From NCBI GenBank assembly GCA_029055565.1, contig JAIDCZ010000026.1, positions 1 to 64,000 of the forward strand: 64,000 bases of DNA, in the 5' to 3' direction. The DNA comes from Clostridiales bacterium. GTDB taxonomy: Bacteria > Bacillota > Clostridia > Christensenellales > Pumilibacteraceae. This document shows positions 27,201 through 33,887 of the stretch, in pieces; the first letter of the stretch is position 1, and each line of letters opens with the position of its first letter. The position numbers were made by a program, and so were the translations under genes. The notes under the pieces are model-generated. The model was not told where the DNA came from and made no database searches. It saw nothing but the letters and a program-made list of their open reading frames with translations.

Positions 27201-27707
27201 GCAACCTACAAAAACGGCAAAGAGGAAACCCAACCCTTCACCATCAACGTAGGCGACGTATTTGCTCCCAAGTTCACCGTTACCGGTGGCACCTCCACTG
27301 CTTCGGCCAAGAAGGAAGGCGACACCTTCACGTTCAAGACCATCGAGCTTACGGAGGGCGGCGACGACGACGCTCAGAGCGTTCAGATTACCAAACAGAT
27401 TTACGATCCCTCGCACGAGCTTATTTCGGGTAGCACCGTGGACGGCAGCTACAACGGCTACAAGGACAAGGGCAACAACGGCTCGGAAATCAAGCTTAAC
27501 AAGGTAGGCGAGTACACCATCGTTTACACCGCTAAGGACAGCGTTGGCAACGAGTACAAAATTACCGAAACGCTTACCGTTACCAGCAAGGGTTCCAGCA
27601 CTCCCACAACTTGGACTACGCTTTCGACCGTACTCATCGTAGTGGCTATAGTGTTGCTTGCGGGCGTCATCATCTATGTTGTGCGCTTCCGCAAAGTAAA
27701 GAAATAA
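24291..27707 (+). CDS. Large surface protein with Ig-like domains and C-terminal anchor
   Basis: 1138 residues: an N-terminal signal (MKKLGLIKRIGLTATTLFVCLAMLITC, with processing possible near AKADEA), about 1060 extracellular residues built from beta-sandwich Ig/cadherin-like units, and a single C-terminal helix (STVLIVVAIVLLAGVIIYVV) followed by a basic tail RFRKVKK. Recurrent phrases such as GDYKVRYTAYNDF, GTYTVLFRARDKDNN, GAYTVTYTATYKNG and GEYTIVYTAKDSVGN mark the final strands of at least four related domains. It is not an LPXTG protein. Lys/Asp-rich composition and strong codon regularity suggest high expression. Role unknown: structural or adhesive (inference). The ribosome site AGGAG lies 12 bases before the ATG, slightly far. 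Confidence 0.8.
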   Translation: MKKLGLIKRIGLTATTLFVCLAMLITCFTFVAPRAAKADEATLVNPTTSGEVEVAKGVKVKDTCKYGDEFAVPTGATVTAPNGDEVKVEGGKVTATQLGVYKVSYAKDGISYDFKVSVSLKEDYFLYIADNGADIPTYVQKGDKFTLPQAYVMFYDKNNILTEYPDKDYTVEIADSKNKTYNGEDKTFTAEEDGKVFITYTAILGKTNGTKRLTKTFTVNVQSKVNKSGNPSLAVSGLTQTASVNRPVTLPVAKVSDKNDDNVKVVIEVLDPDNKPVNNVKVNDDGYAYEVKEGDAVKFDNDKTMTFYPTKTGDYKVRYTAYNDFYDANNPSAGGKSGTNEGTIKVADHVAPVFKNTDKYEYLIPEQWGMTVTNAAGDTLKDTQGKIKFLIPELVDNKCHVPANADDKDDLISLYFRITDSDNSKTILTITNILSTGDDGKFTKNDVYKADATFNNEEKAFTFDFAQYNKVNSKNEKAALAGTYTVLFRARDKDNNTSSKTYTITLSETYEDKNVPNTAEVTAPDYLSVADETFTVPYPVYADKEDTRLKVDYRLYSDGKYIEVKGGETASLTAKAGYVVVNEGKEDENELKLGDSIYYYVGVTDKAGNFRSNAIADDKTYIDLSVAENADKYTKIAAVTTIIPETAESEAIGFAGNVKFVNADAKAGEEETTPISVGDTVNAGSFVITAANAKMRNYTGFEVAVYDPEGNHVDVTLETLSDVKKGEGEGAADVAKIYVQNIKFTASMATKAAEGDDPATAYTMTIRVFDVNGNNDVYGYTFTGVNPSTNGNNQTSAIANVDTKGDVNVTYKLKNSVIKHISEKGDFRVVRKITGGVFSLMGNEFTAKTAQSYRVWDGYINANKITATGFDYADVTQVDIPYRVQVVDDAKPVLELQGTMPSYKAKYDESKGDYSLENGLVQVPTAVAYTQYGMGEVTITVTDPNGSKIELNENNQFKAEKDGAYTVTYTATYKNGKEETQPFTINVGDVFAPKFTVTGGTSTASAKKEGDTFTFKTIELTEGGDDDAQSVQITKQIYDPSHELISGSTVDGSYNGYKDKGNNGSEIKLNKVGEYTIVYTAKDSVGNEYKITETLTVTSKGSSTPTTWTTLSTVLIVVAIVLLAGVIIYVVRFRKVKK

Positions 27708-27718
27708 AAAATCCTAAG

Positions 27719-27750
27719 TATAAGCGACGGTTAAGTCGCTTATATTTATT
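27719..27750 (+). terminator. Probable terminator
   Basis: Perfect stem TATAAGCGAC / GTCGCTTATA with a 6-base loop, then TTTATT, 12 bases after the stop. Confidence 0.7.
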
Positions 27751-28019
27751 CGAGGGACAATTTGATAGGCCGGCGTAATTTAGGATAAAAAGATATAGTT
27801 TTGTTACCTCGAGTTCCTACAAAAAAGCATCTTGCGGCATTCGACCGCCAACGACGGAATACAATAGATATATTCGGTTGTATTCCGTCGTTCAATATAA
27901 TTGGTGGATGCAAAAAAACAAAAATATAAAACAAAAGAATAATCGATTATTTTTACGAGAATATTATTGCTTAATATTTACAGTGGATAAAAATATCGGA
28001 TTATTATTACGGAGTTATA
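27751..28019 (+). other. AT-rich gene-free control region before the HEPN/CTP-synthase unit
   Basis: No gene or interspersed repeat family is seen here, unlike most intergenic spaces in the window. It contains a perfect 15-bp inverted repeat, a TATAAT box just beyond it, and the 14-bp palindrome AATAATCGATTATT at 27938-27951. Confidence 0.7.
27850..27892 (+). promoter_or_regulatory. Perfect 15-bp inverted repeat (operator-like)
   Basis: AACGACGGAATACAA (27850-27864) and TTGTATTCCGTCGTT (27878-27892) with a 13-base spacer. The right arm ends 3 bases before a TATAAT (27896-27901) and so would lie inside a promoter. No T tract follows, so it is not a simple terminator. It could be a regulator site or an RNA hairpin. 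Confidence 0.7.
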
Positions 28020-29960
28020 ATGGAAAACGTAAGGTTCAATATTTCGCCGTGCACGTCTGACGAGGTTAAGGAGTTTATACGCAAAATAGACATCAAAACC
28101 TATACGCCAAACGGCGCGGTTAGTGCTACCGAAAGATCGCATTACGATAGGTATTCCTATCTCGTCGGTGACAACAAAATAGCCGTTGTGTACGATACTT
28201 CGGCGAGCATACTGTCCATAACCGGTAGGGGCGATTTTGCTCAAGCCTTGCTGGACTTGTACGCGCCCAACGGCAAATCGGTCAAGCGCTCTACGGTGCC
28301 GGCGCAAGGCAGTCAGCCTACGCCGAGGACTATAATAAGGGAATCAAGCGACAATGCGACGAGAGCCAAGCTTTTCGTTTCGCCGGACCGTATACGGCGC
28401 AGAACGGAGTTTACTCCGGTGCCTACGTTGTTCGTTTCCTCTAAGGGCGCGGAAATTTCTACCGACGAAATTTACCCGCCGCAAACGATTAAAAAGCGCC
28501 AGCCTACGCCGCCCAAGCAAGAGAACGTGCCGTTTGTAGGCGACGTTATTTATCCGCCGCAAGTGGCTAAAAAACGCATACTTCCGTCGTACGGCGAAAC
28601 GCGGTTGGACCAAGGCCAAAATCAAAATCAAGGCCAAGTACAAGGACAACTCCAAAACCAAGCGCAAGGCCAAGGTCAAAGCCAACACCAAGTGCAAGGC
28701 CGTGCAATGCCGTTTAACGGCACGCGCGTGCAAACCGTTCCGCAATCCGTGCGTACCTACGAGTACGTGCCGAGCGCACGCGCGGACAAGCGCGAGGAAA
28801 ATACGAGTTCCAATCCGGTTGGACTGTCTATATCCTTGGGGCGCCGCTCGCGTATAGATTCGCCGCGTATATCGTTCGGATCGGAGGACGGCGAAAGGGA
28901 CAGCGGCTCGCTGTTGAAAATAAACACGCGCTCCCAATCCCAGTCGCAAGCGACGGCCGAGCAACCGCAACAGCCCGAAAAGCGCAAGCGCGGCAGACCG
29001 CCCAAAAACAATACGCAACAAGCGCAAGCCGGACAAGCGGTCCAGTCGCAACAGCAAGCGGGACAGACCGAAAAGCGTAAGCGCGGCAGACCGCCCAAGC
29101 AAAGAAAGGACGAGCCAACCGCCGATATAGTGCAAACGCCGGAATACAAAAACGGCTATTCGGTTAAGAACTTTCCGCCCGAAGCACTGGACGGTGCGCT
29201 CAATCGGCTTAAGTCGTACGGCAAGACCGTTACCGTCGGCGAAACGGAGTTTGGCGGCACGGTGCAAGAGGTGAAAAATTACACCGTTGCGGACGGTCAA
29301 GGACAAAAGGTTTTGCTTAGGTATGCGACCAAGCGCATGACTATTCAACTGCAAGGCAAGCGCAGTAATTTGTTCGGCGAGGTGATGTCGCAAGTTAGCA
29401 ATTACAGCGACTATTCGTCGGCGCTCGAAAACTACGTAGAGGAATCGGGCGGGAGTAAAAACGTTGCCGAAGTGCAGAATAAGCTGAAAAAGCGGTTGCC
29501 CACTGCGTACGGATTTTTGTCCGAGCAGTCGCGCATAGACTTTTCGTACGGCATACATGACTTTTCGCAAAACGCGTTGCACCTATCTGATTATTCGGTG
29601 CTGTTGGTGCCGGCGTTTAGGGGTTTGGAGCGGTTTGTATTCGATTTGCAGACGGCCAAGGACATCAAGGTAAAAATGATAGGCCAAGCGTTCGATAAGG
29701 ACGACAGCGGCAAGTATATTCTTAAAAGCGGGTACACCCAGCGCATAAACAGCGTAATCTACGCCGAGGTGCTGGTGGCGTTATATTCCGAATACTTTGC
29801 GCAACGCAACTTTTTTGCACACTCGGACAACACGGACAGCAATATGTCGCGGTCCATACCCGAGCGCGCCGCGGCGCAACGGATATTCGAGCATTTGCTT
29901 GACGTTGTGGAATACAACGCTAAAAAGCTGAAAGAAATCGGTTTTACGATTAAGCAGTAA
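28020..29960 (+). CDS. RnlA-like HEPN ribonuclease with two AT-hooks
   Basis: 646 residues. The C-terminal part (about 490-646) resembles the toxin domain of RnlA (RNase LS): LPTAYGFL, then LSDYSVLLVPAFRGLERFVFDL, then YFAQRNFFAHSDN with the HEPN RxxxxH motif (Arg596, His601). Arg534 and Glu537 sit at the spacing of RnlA Arg255/Glu258 relative to Arg318/His323. Before it lies a domain (about 375-465) with LLRYATKRMTIQLQGKRSNLF, and the N-terminus (1-92) has the similar VVYDTSASILSITGRGD; both look like the TBP-like folds of RnlA. The middle (about 95-370) is disordered, Gln-rich (195-227), and has two identical AT-hooks, KRKRGRPPK at 321-329 and 352-360. ATG follows CGGAG. No RnlB-like gene adjoins; a CTP-synthase paralogue follows 41 bases later. 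Family call good, role inferred as defence or toxin. Confidence 0.72.
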   Translation: MENVRFNISPCTSDEVKEFIRKIDIKTYTPNGAVSATERSHYDRYSYLVGDNKIAVVYDTSASILSITGRGDFAQALLDLYAPNGKSVKRSTVPAQGSQPTPRTIIRESSDNATRAKLFVSPDRIRRRTEFTPVPTLFVSSKGAEISTDEIYPPQTIKKRQPTPPKQENVPFVGDVIYPPQVAKKRILPSYGETRLDQGQNQNQGQVQGQLQNQAQGQGQSQHQVQGRAMPFNGTRVQTVPQSVRTYEYVPSARADKREENTSSNPVGLSISLGRRSRIDSPRISFGSEDGERDSGSLLKINTRSQSQSQATAEQPQQPEKRKRGRPPKNNTQQAQAGQAVQSQQQAGQTEKRKRGRPPKQRKDEPTADIVQTPEYKNGYSVKNFPPEALDGALNRLKSYGKTVTVGETEFGGTVQEVKNYTVADGQGQKVLLRYATKRMTIQLQGKRSNLFGEVMSQVSNYSDYSSALENYVEESGGSKNVAEVQNKLKKRLPTAYGFLSEQSRIDFSYGIHDFSQNALHLSDYSVLLVPAFRGLERFVFDLQTAKDIKVKMIGQAFDKDDSGKYILKSGYTQRINSVIYAEVLVALYSEYFAQRNFFAHSDNTDSNMSRSIPERAAAQRIFEHLLDVVEYNAKKLKEIGFTIKQ

Positions 29961-30001
29961 ACTACGGACGCATAGGAGGAGGAGCGTTAAGCTTACACGT
30001 T

Positions 30002-31576
30002 ATGTCTAAATATATTTTTGTTACCGGCGGTGTGGTGTCGGGCTTAGGCAAGGGAATAACGGCGGCGAGCATGGCTATGCTTATCAAGGCTCAGGGCTAT
30101 TCTGTGGATATTATCAAGTTCGATCCGCACTTCAACGTGGACTCGCTGTATTTAAGTCCGTATCAGCACGGCGAAGTTTTCGTCACCGACGACGGCGGCG
30201 AGGGCGATTTGGTGCTTGGACACTACGAGCGGTTTTTGGACCAGAACCTTACCGAAAACAGCAATATCACCAGCGGCAAAATTTATTCCGCGGTAATACG
30301 CAAGGAACGCGAAGGTGCGTACGACGGCGAATCCGTGCAAGTAGTGCCGCACATTACCGACGAGATTAAGCGCACGCTGTATACGCTTAACCGTCCCGAA
30401 ACGGACGTCGTTGTGTGCGAGATTGGCGGCGTGGTAGGCGATATAGAAAACCATCCGTACTTGGAGGCCATACGCCAATGTCGCGGCGAGTTGGGCAAGG
30501 GCAATGCGGTATACGTGCATATTACCTACGTGCCCATTATAGAAATGAGCGGCGAGCATAAAACCAAGCCGACGCAAAACTCGGTTAAGGAGCTGCAAAA
30601 CATAGGTATCCAGCCGGATATAATAGTATGCCGCAGCGACTTGCCGCTTGACGATGGCGCCAAAAAGAAAATTTCGCAGTTCTGCAACGTGGACAAGAGC
30701 GGAATAATAGAAAGCGTAACCACCGACAATATTTACCAAGTGCCGCTTAAACTGCACGAGCAAGACTTCGAGGGCGTTGCCTTGAAAAAGCTTAGGCTGG
30801 AGGAACGCCAACCGCAGCTCGAGGAGTGGACAGATATGTGCAACAGAGCGCAAGAGGTAAGCGCCGCCGAGCACCGCATTAAGGTAGCGGTTGTCGGCAA
30901 GTACGTAGAAAAGGCAACGGCGTATCAGTCGATAACCGACGCCATTACCACGGCAGGACTGTTGCGCAACGAGGGCGTGGATATTACGCTGGTGTACAGC
31001 GCGGACGTGCAAAACAACCCTAACGTACTGGACGGCTACGACGGCATAGTTATTGCACCGGGGTTTGGCGTGCGCGGGTTTGACGGCAAGATAGCGGCGG
31101 CCAAGTACGCGCGCGAAAACGACATTCCTTGCCTTATGATAGGACTGGGCGCGCAAGCGGGCATAATAGAGTTTGCACGCAACGTCTGCTCCATGACCGG
31201 CGCAGACTCTCAAGAGTTCACTCCGGACACGCCGTATAGCGTAGTAGCGAGCGTAGAGCCGCCAATGCTAAAGAAGGGCACCTTCCCGACTATTATAACG
31301 GCTGGCACGTATTTGAACAGAATATACGGCGCGCAAATGGCGTCCGAACGCCACCGCCATAGGTACGATATATCCGGTACGTACGAACAGCTGTTTTTAA
31401 GGAACGGAATGGTTTTTTCGGCACACTCGCCGACCGGCGTGCCCGAAGCGTTTGAAATACCTACCAACAAGTTTTATATCGGTGCGGTTTTCCACCCCGA
31501 ATATAAATCGAGATTGCTAAGCACGCACCCGCTGTTTGCCGAGTTCATCAAGGTAATCAGCTTACAAAACGAGTAA
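30002..31576 (+). CDS. CTP synthase paralogue lacking the glutaminase cysteine
   Basis: 524 residues with the full CTP synthase layout. The synthetase half keeps the P-loop [21 protein letters not shown] and KTKPTQNSVKEL, but DPGTMSP of normal enzymes reads DSLYLSP and [12 protein letters not shown] reads EGDLVLGHYERF. In the amidotransferase half the nucleophile motif GICLGMQ reads MIGLGAQ: Gly381 (codon GGA, 31142-31144) replaces the catalytic Cys, and the oxyanion loop PGGFG reads APGFG. The later HPE is retained (FHPEYKSR). So it probably cannot use glutamine. A canonical pyrG is present at 62573, so this is a second, divergent copy. The ribosome site AGGAGGAGGAG is about 17 bases before the ATG, unusually far. 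It appears co-transcribed with the HEPN gene. Confidence 0.88.
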   Translation: MSKYIFVTGGVVSGLGKGITAASMAMLIKAQGYSVDIIKFDPHFNVDSLYLSPYQHGEVFVTDDGGEGDLVLGHYERFLDQNLTENSNITSGKIYSAVIRKEREGAYDGESVQVVPHITDEIKRTLYTLNRPETDVVVCEIGGVVGDIENHPYLEAIRQCRGELGKGNAVYVHITYVPIIEMSGEHKTKPTQNSVKELQNIGIQPDIIVCRSDLPLDDGAKKKISQFCNVDKSGIIESVTTDNIYQVPLKLHEQDFEGVALKKLRLEERQPQLEEWTDMCNRAQEVSAAEHRIKVAVVGKYVEKATAYQSITDAITTAGLLRNEGVDITLVYSADVQNNPNVLDGYDGIVIAPGFGVRGFDGKIAAAKYARENDIPCLMIGLGAQAGIIEFARNVCSMTGADSQEFTPDTPYSVVASVEPPMLKKGTFPTIITAGTYLNRIYGAQMASERHRHRYDISGTYEQLFLRNGMVFSAHSPTGVPEAFEIPTNKFYIGAVFHPEYKSRLLSTHPLFAEFIKVISLQNE

Positions 31577-31594
31577 TCGGTAGGGGGGTGAAAG

Positions 31595-31996
31595 GTGGAC
31601 AAATCTGTAGTCTTGATAGTTCCGATAATCGCTATAATAGCGTTTCGCATTCTGTGCGCCAAGGCAAATTACTACTGCAACGCAACCGTACAACAAAGAA
31701 GCTTATTGCAAAAGCAACCGATTAAGTTTTACGATATGAAGCTTGCAAGATACTTCGTAGTTTCGGCAGTGTGCCAACATAGCACGGTCGCGCGTAGAGT
31801 TCTTTGGTGTTCTGTAGCCGGCATTGCCGACTTTGTTGCAATACTTGCTTCGGCGATCGTATATATCTATTTGGATATAAACTTGTATCTGTTAATATCG
31901 AGCAGTCTTGGCGTAGTGCTTATAGTAACGCTGTTGGTGTTTGTCAACTTTAACGACGCGTCCGTTTGGACGAGGTGGGGAATCACGCAAAATTAA
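31595..31996 (+). CDS. Small membrane protein of unknown function
   Basis: A 133-residue protein not recognised. Three hydrophobic segments are visible: residues 4-21 (VVLIVPIIAIIAFRILCA), about 70-92 and about 95-116, with a basic/polar loop between the first two. The start is GTG at 31595 with GGGGGGTG upstream, 18 bases after the stop of the CTP-synthase paralogue. A strong terminator follows, which makes it the third gene of the HEPN unit. As a partner for a toxin or defence system it is only a candidate. Confidence 0.7.
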   Translation: MDKSVVLIVPIIAIIAFRILCAKANYYCNATVQQRSLLQKQPIKFYDMKLARYFVVSAVCQHSTVARRVLWCSVAGIADFVAILASAIVYIYLDINLYLLISSSLGVVLIVTLLVFVNFNDASVWTRWGITQN

Positions 31997-32006
31997 ATAC
32001 TTAACT

Positions 32007-32040
32007 AAAAGCGCACTGTCGGTATGGGCAGTGCGTTTTT
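32007..32040 (+). terminator. Intrinsic terminator closing the HEPN/CTP-synthase unit
   Basis: Stem AAAAGCGCACTG / CAGTGCGTTTTT with a 10-base loop, 10 bases after the stop of the membrane protein. Confidence 0.92.
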
Positions 32041-32069
32041 GATTGCGTGAATTACGGTAGGGCGCAGTG

Positions 32070-32294
32070 TTAAAATGTGTCGGCTATGCCCAAAAAGTAG
32101 TCGGCAGAAACGTTGTACGTTAAAGCCATCTTGCGCAAAAGGTCGTAGCTTGGCTTGGCTTTTTCGTGCAACCATTCGCTGACTTGGCTCTGCTTTACTC
32201 CTATAGCCAGCGCAAACGCCGTTTGCGTTAGATCGTTCAGCGCCAAAAATTCTTTTAGTATGTCCGAAAATGACTGTGCTACTTCTTTTCCCAT
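32070..32294 (-). CDS. XRE-family helix-turn-helix repressor
   Basis: A 74-residue DNA-binding protein of the Cro/CI type. The HTH is clear: LTQTAFALAIGVKQSQVSEWLHEKAKPSYDLLRKMALTYNVSADYFLG, ending with the usual YFLG block. There is no extra sensing domain. It is divergent from the membrane protein at 32385, and the shared spacer holds two identical 14-bp palindromes. Its -10 (TATAAT on the minus strand, 32306-32301) lies 6 bases before the ATG, so the message should be leaderless. Likely represses both genes (inference). Confidence 0.92.
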   Translation of the reverse strand: MGKEVAQSFSDILKEFLALNDLTQTAFALAIGVKQSQVSEWLHEKAKPSYDLLRKMALTYNVSADYFLGIADTF

Positions 32295-32300
32295 ATAAAA

Positions 32301-32323
32301 ATTATATAGAATATTCTATTGCT
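32301..32323 (-). promoter_or_regulatory. XRE promoter with operator 1
   Basis: Minus-strand -10 TATAAT at 32306-32301; no good -35 hexamer is seen at 17 bp. The palindrome ATAGAATATTCTAT (32306-32319) starts on the first base of the -10. Confidence 0.65.
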
Positions 32324-32327
32324 TTTA

Positions 32328-32356
32328 TTGACATATAGAATATTCTATGTTATTAT
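32328..32356 (+). promoter_or_regulatory. Promoter of the membrane protein with operator 2
   Basis: TTGACA (32328-32333), 17-bp spacer, TATTAT (32351-32356). The second palindrome ATAGAATATTCTAT (32335-32348) fills the spacer between the two hexamers, a classic repressor position. Confidence 0.85.
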
Positions 32357-32384
32357 GATTACGCATATACTTAGGAGGTGACGA

Positions 32385-33821
32385 GTGAGTAGCAAAGTAA
32401 AAAACGCAAATACGCGTACAGACAAAAAGCGGCGGTTGGCGCTCGGGTTGAGGTTAGTTATACCCATTCTGTCATATATCGGCGCGGGAGTGATTTTATT
32501 CTATTTCGTTTTGAATATTATAGACGATCATAGGACGTACTGGTTGCTTGCGGCATTGGGCATAGGCGCGGTGGCGCTTGCCGTGTTGTTTACCGTATTT
32601 GCGGTACTCGGCAGAAAGCACGGCTGGGCAAACGTCGTTACCATAGTTATCGGTTGTATTACCCTTGTCGGTTACGGTATTGGTATATTTAGCATCGTCG
32701 GCGGGGTGATAGGCAATAAATGTGTTCATGGTCGCTACGATAGAGTTGACGATACTTTGGACGAAAGTGCGGCGCAGACGATGGACAATACCGACGATAG
32801 CGTTGATACCGTTGATAGCGTTGATACCGTTGATACCGTTGATACCGTTGATACCGTTGATAGCGTAAGCGCTTCGGCCGTCGCGGCCAACGATACGTAC
32901 GGCGAAAAGCAAAGCGACGATACTCAAACTATGCCGACGCGCGTTGAGTCCAAAATATCGCCCAGGGCAAAAAAGGGCGTAATGATTACGCTGATAGTGC
33001 TATATTCCGTTTTGCTTATAGCCGGCATATTGCTGATTGCGGTTCCATCAATCAGCGGTGTAATTGCGGATATTGGTATATGCGAGCGCATATCCGCGCG
33101 GGCGTACGCCGTGATAATCGGTTGCATGTGGTTTTCGCTCGTTCCGACTATCGGTTATTACTTTGCGACGATAACGCCGTTTAAGCCGAGCAAAAAAGCC
33201 AAGATACTTATTTTCGTTATAACGGCGGTATCGTGCGTTGCGGCGACTGCGGTATTTTTCGTAGTTTTGTACACGCAGAGCTTTGACGCGTTTTTGGAGG
33301 ATAGCGATACTTGGTTCGTGCCGTTGAGCGCAGTGTTTGCGCAAGTGGGCATTGCCGTGTGCTACGCGCTTACGTTCTTTAAGCTAAACGTAGCGAAGCT
33401 TAACGTGGTAAAACCCGAGCGAGCGGAAAGTGGATTGACGCAGTCTATTTTGTACGTACTCTCTCTCGTGCCATACGGCATAAAGAAAATGGTATTCGGC
33501 ATATTGGCGTTCAAGGAGAAGTGCGAGGACGTGTTTATACTGCTTGCGGTTTTACTGCTTACGTGGTTAGGGTTCTTTACCGCATTCGTGTTTGCAATAA
33601 TATGTATTGCGCTGTTGATAATGCTCGTAATTACGTACTTCGTCGGAGTATGCTCCATAGCGTACGGCACCGGCGAATATAAAGAGTATCGGTTTACTAA
33701 TTCTATGGGCAGTGAACAAACGGTATACAGCCAAAACGCGCGCGAGTTTTACGACGAAAGCGGCGCGTACGTGGGCAAGAGCACGGACGGCGGCAAGCAT
33801 ATCTATCCCGACAACGAATAA
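32385..33821 (+). CDS. Multi-pass membrane protein with a VDT repeat tract
   Basis: A 478-residue protein not recognised. Three membrane helices come first (about residues 20-45, 53-75, 82-106), then an acidic loop with the tandem tract VDTVDSVDTVDTVDTVDTVDS (about 140-160), then about seven more hydrophobic segments and a soluble tail with EYKEYRF. GTG start at 32385 with a strong AGGAGGTGA ribosome site. It is controlled from a promoter whose spacer carries the presumed XRE operator. The DNA of the tract is a 9-bp microsatellite, so length variants that stay in frame are likely. Confidence 0.8.
   Translation: MSSKVKNANTRTDKKRRLALGLRLVIPILSYIGAGVILFYFVLNIIDDHRTYWLLAALGIGAVALAVLFTVFAVLGRKHGWANVVTIVIGCITLVGYGIGIFSIVGGVIGNKCVHGRYDRVDDTLDESAAQTMDNTDDSVDTVDSVDTVDTVDTVDTVDSVSASAVAANDTYGEKQSDDTQTMPTRVESKISPRAKKGVMITLIVLYSVLLIAGILLIAVPSISGVIADIGICERISARAYAVIIGCMWFSLVPTIGYYFATITPFKPSKKAKILIFVITAVSCVAATAVFFVVLYTQSFDAFLEDSDTWFVPLSAVFAQVGIAVCYALTFFKLNVAKLNVVKPERAESGLTQSILYVLSLVPYGIKKMVFGILAFKEKCEDVFILLAVLLLTWLGFFTAFVFAIICIALLIMLVITYFVGVCSIAYGTGEYKEYRFTNSMGSEQTVYSQNAREFYDESGAYVGKSTDGGKHIYPDNE
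32802..32864 (+). repeat. 9-bp tandem repeat, 7 units
   Basis: Units GTTGATACC or GTTGATAGC in tandem, coding for Val-Asp-Thr/Ser. A change in copy number keeps the frame. Confidence 0.95.
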
Positions 33822-33833
33822 TTGATTATAATA

Positions 33834-33872
33834 AAAAGCACCGTGGCGAGCACATTGCGCTACGGTGCTTTT
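33834..33872 (+). terminator. Terminator between convergent genes
   Basis: AAAAGCACCGT / ACGGTGCTTTT with inner GCG/GC pairing. A and T runs on both sides allow use from both directions. Confidence 0.88.
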
Positions 33873-33887
33873 GCGTATCGTGAAATA

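Noticed and set aside
27746-27934. Possible 62-residue minus-strand gene
   Set aside because: It spans the inverted repeat and AT-rich control region, has no ribosome site and no protein-like composition.
28621-28700. Sequencing artefact or frameshift in the Gln-rich tract of the HEPN gene
   Set aside because: The frame stays open through the tract and both flanking domains are in the same frame.
30002-31576. Calling the second CTP synthase a pseudogene
   Set aside because: The frame is full length, P-loop and metal residues are kept, and it sits in a tidy operon with ribosome site and terminator.
31595-31996. RnlB antitoxin
   Set aside because: The protein has three membrane helices and no resemblance to the soluble RnlB antitoxin that I can see.
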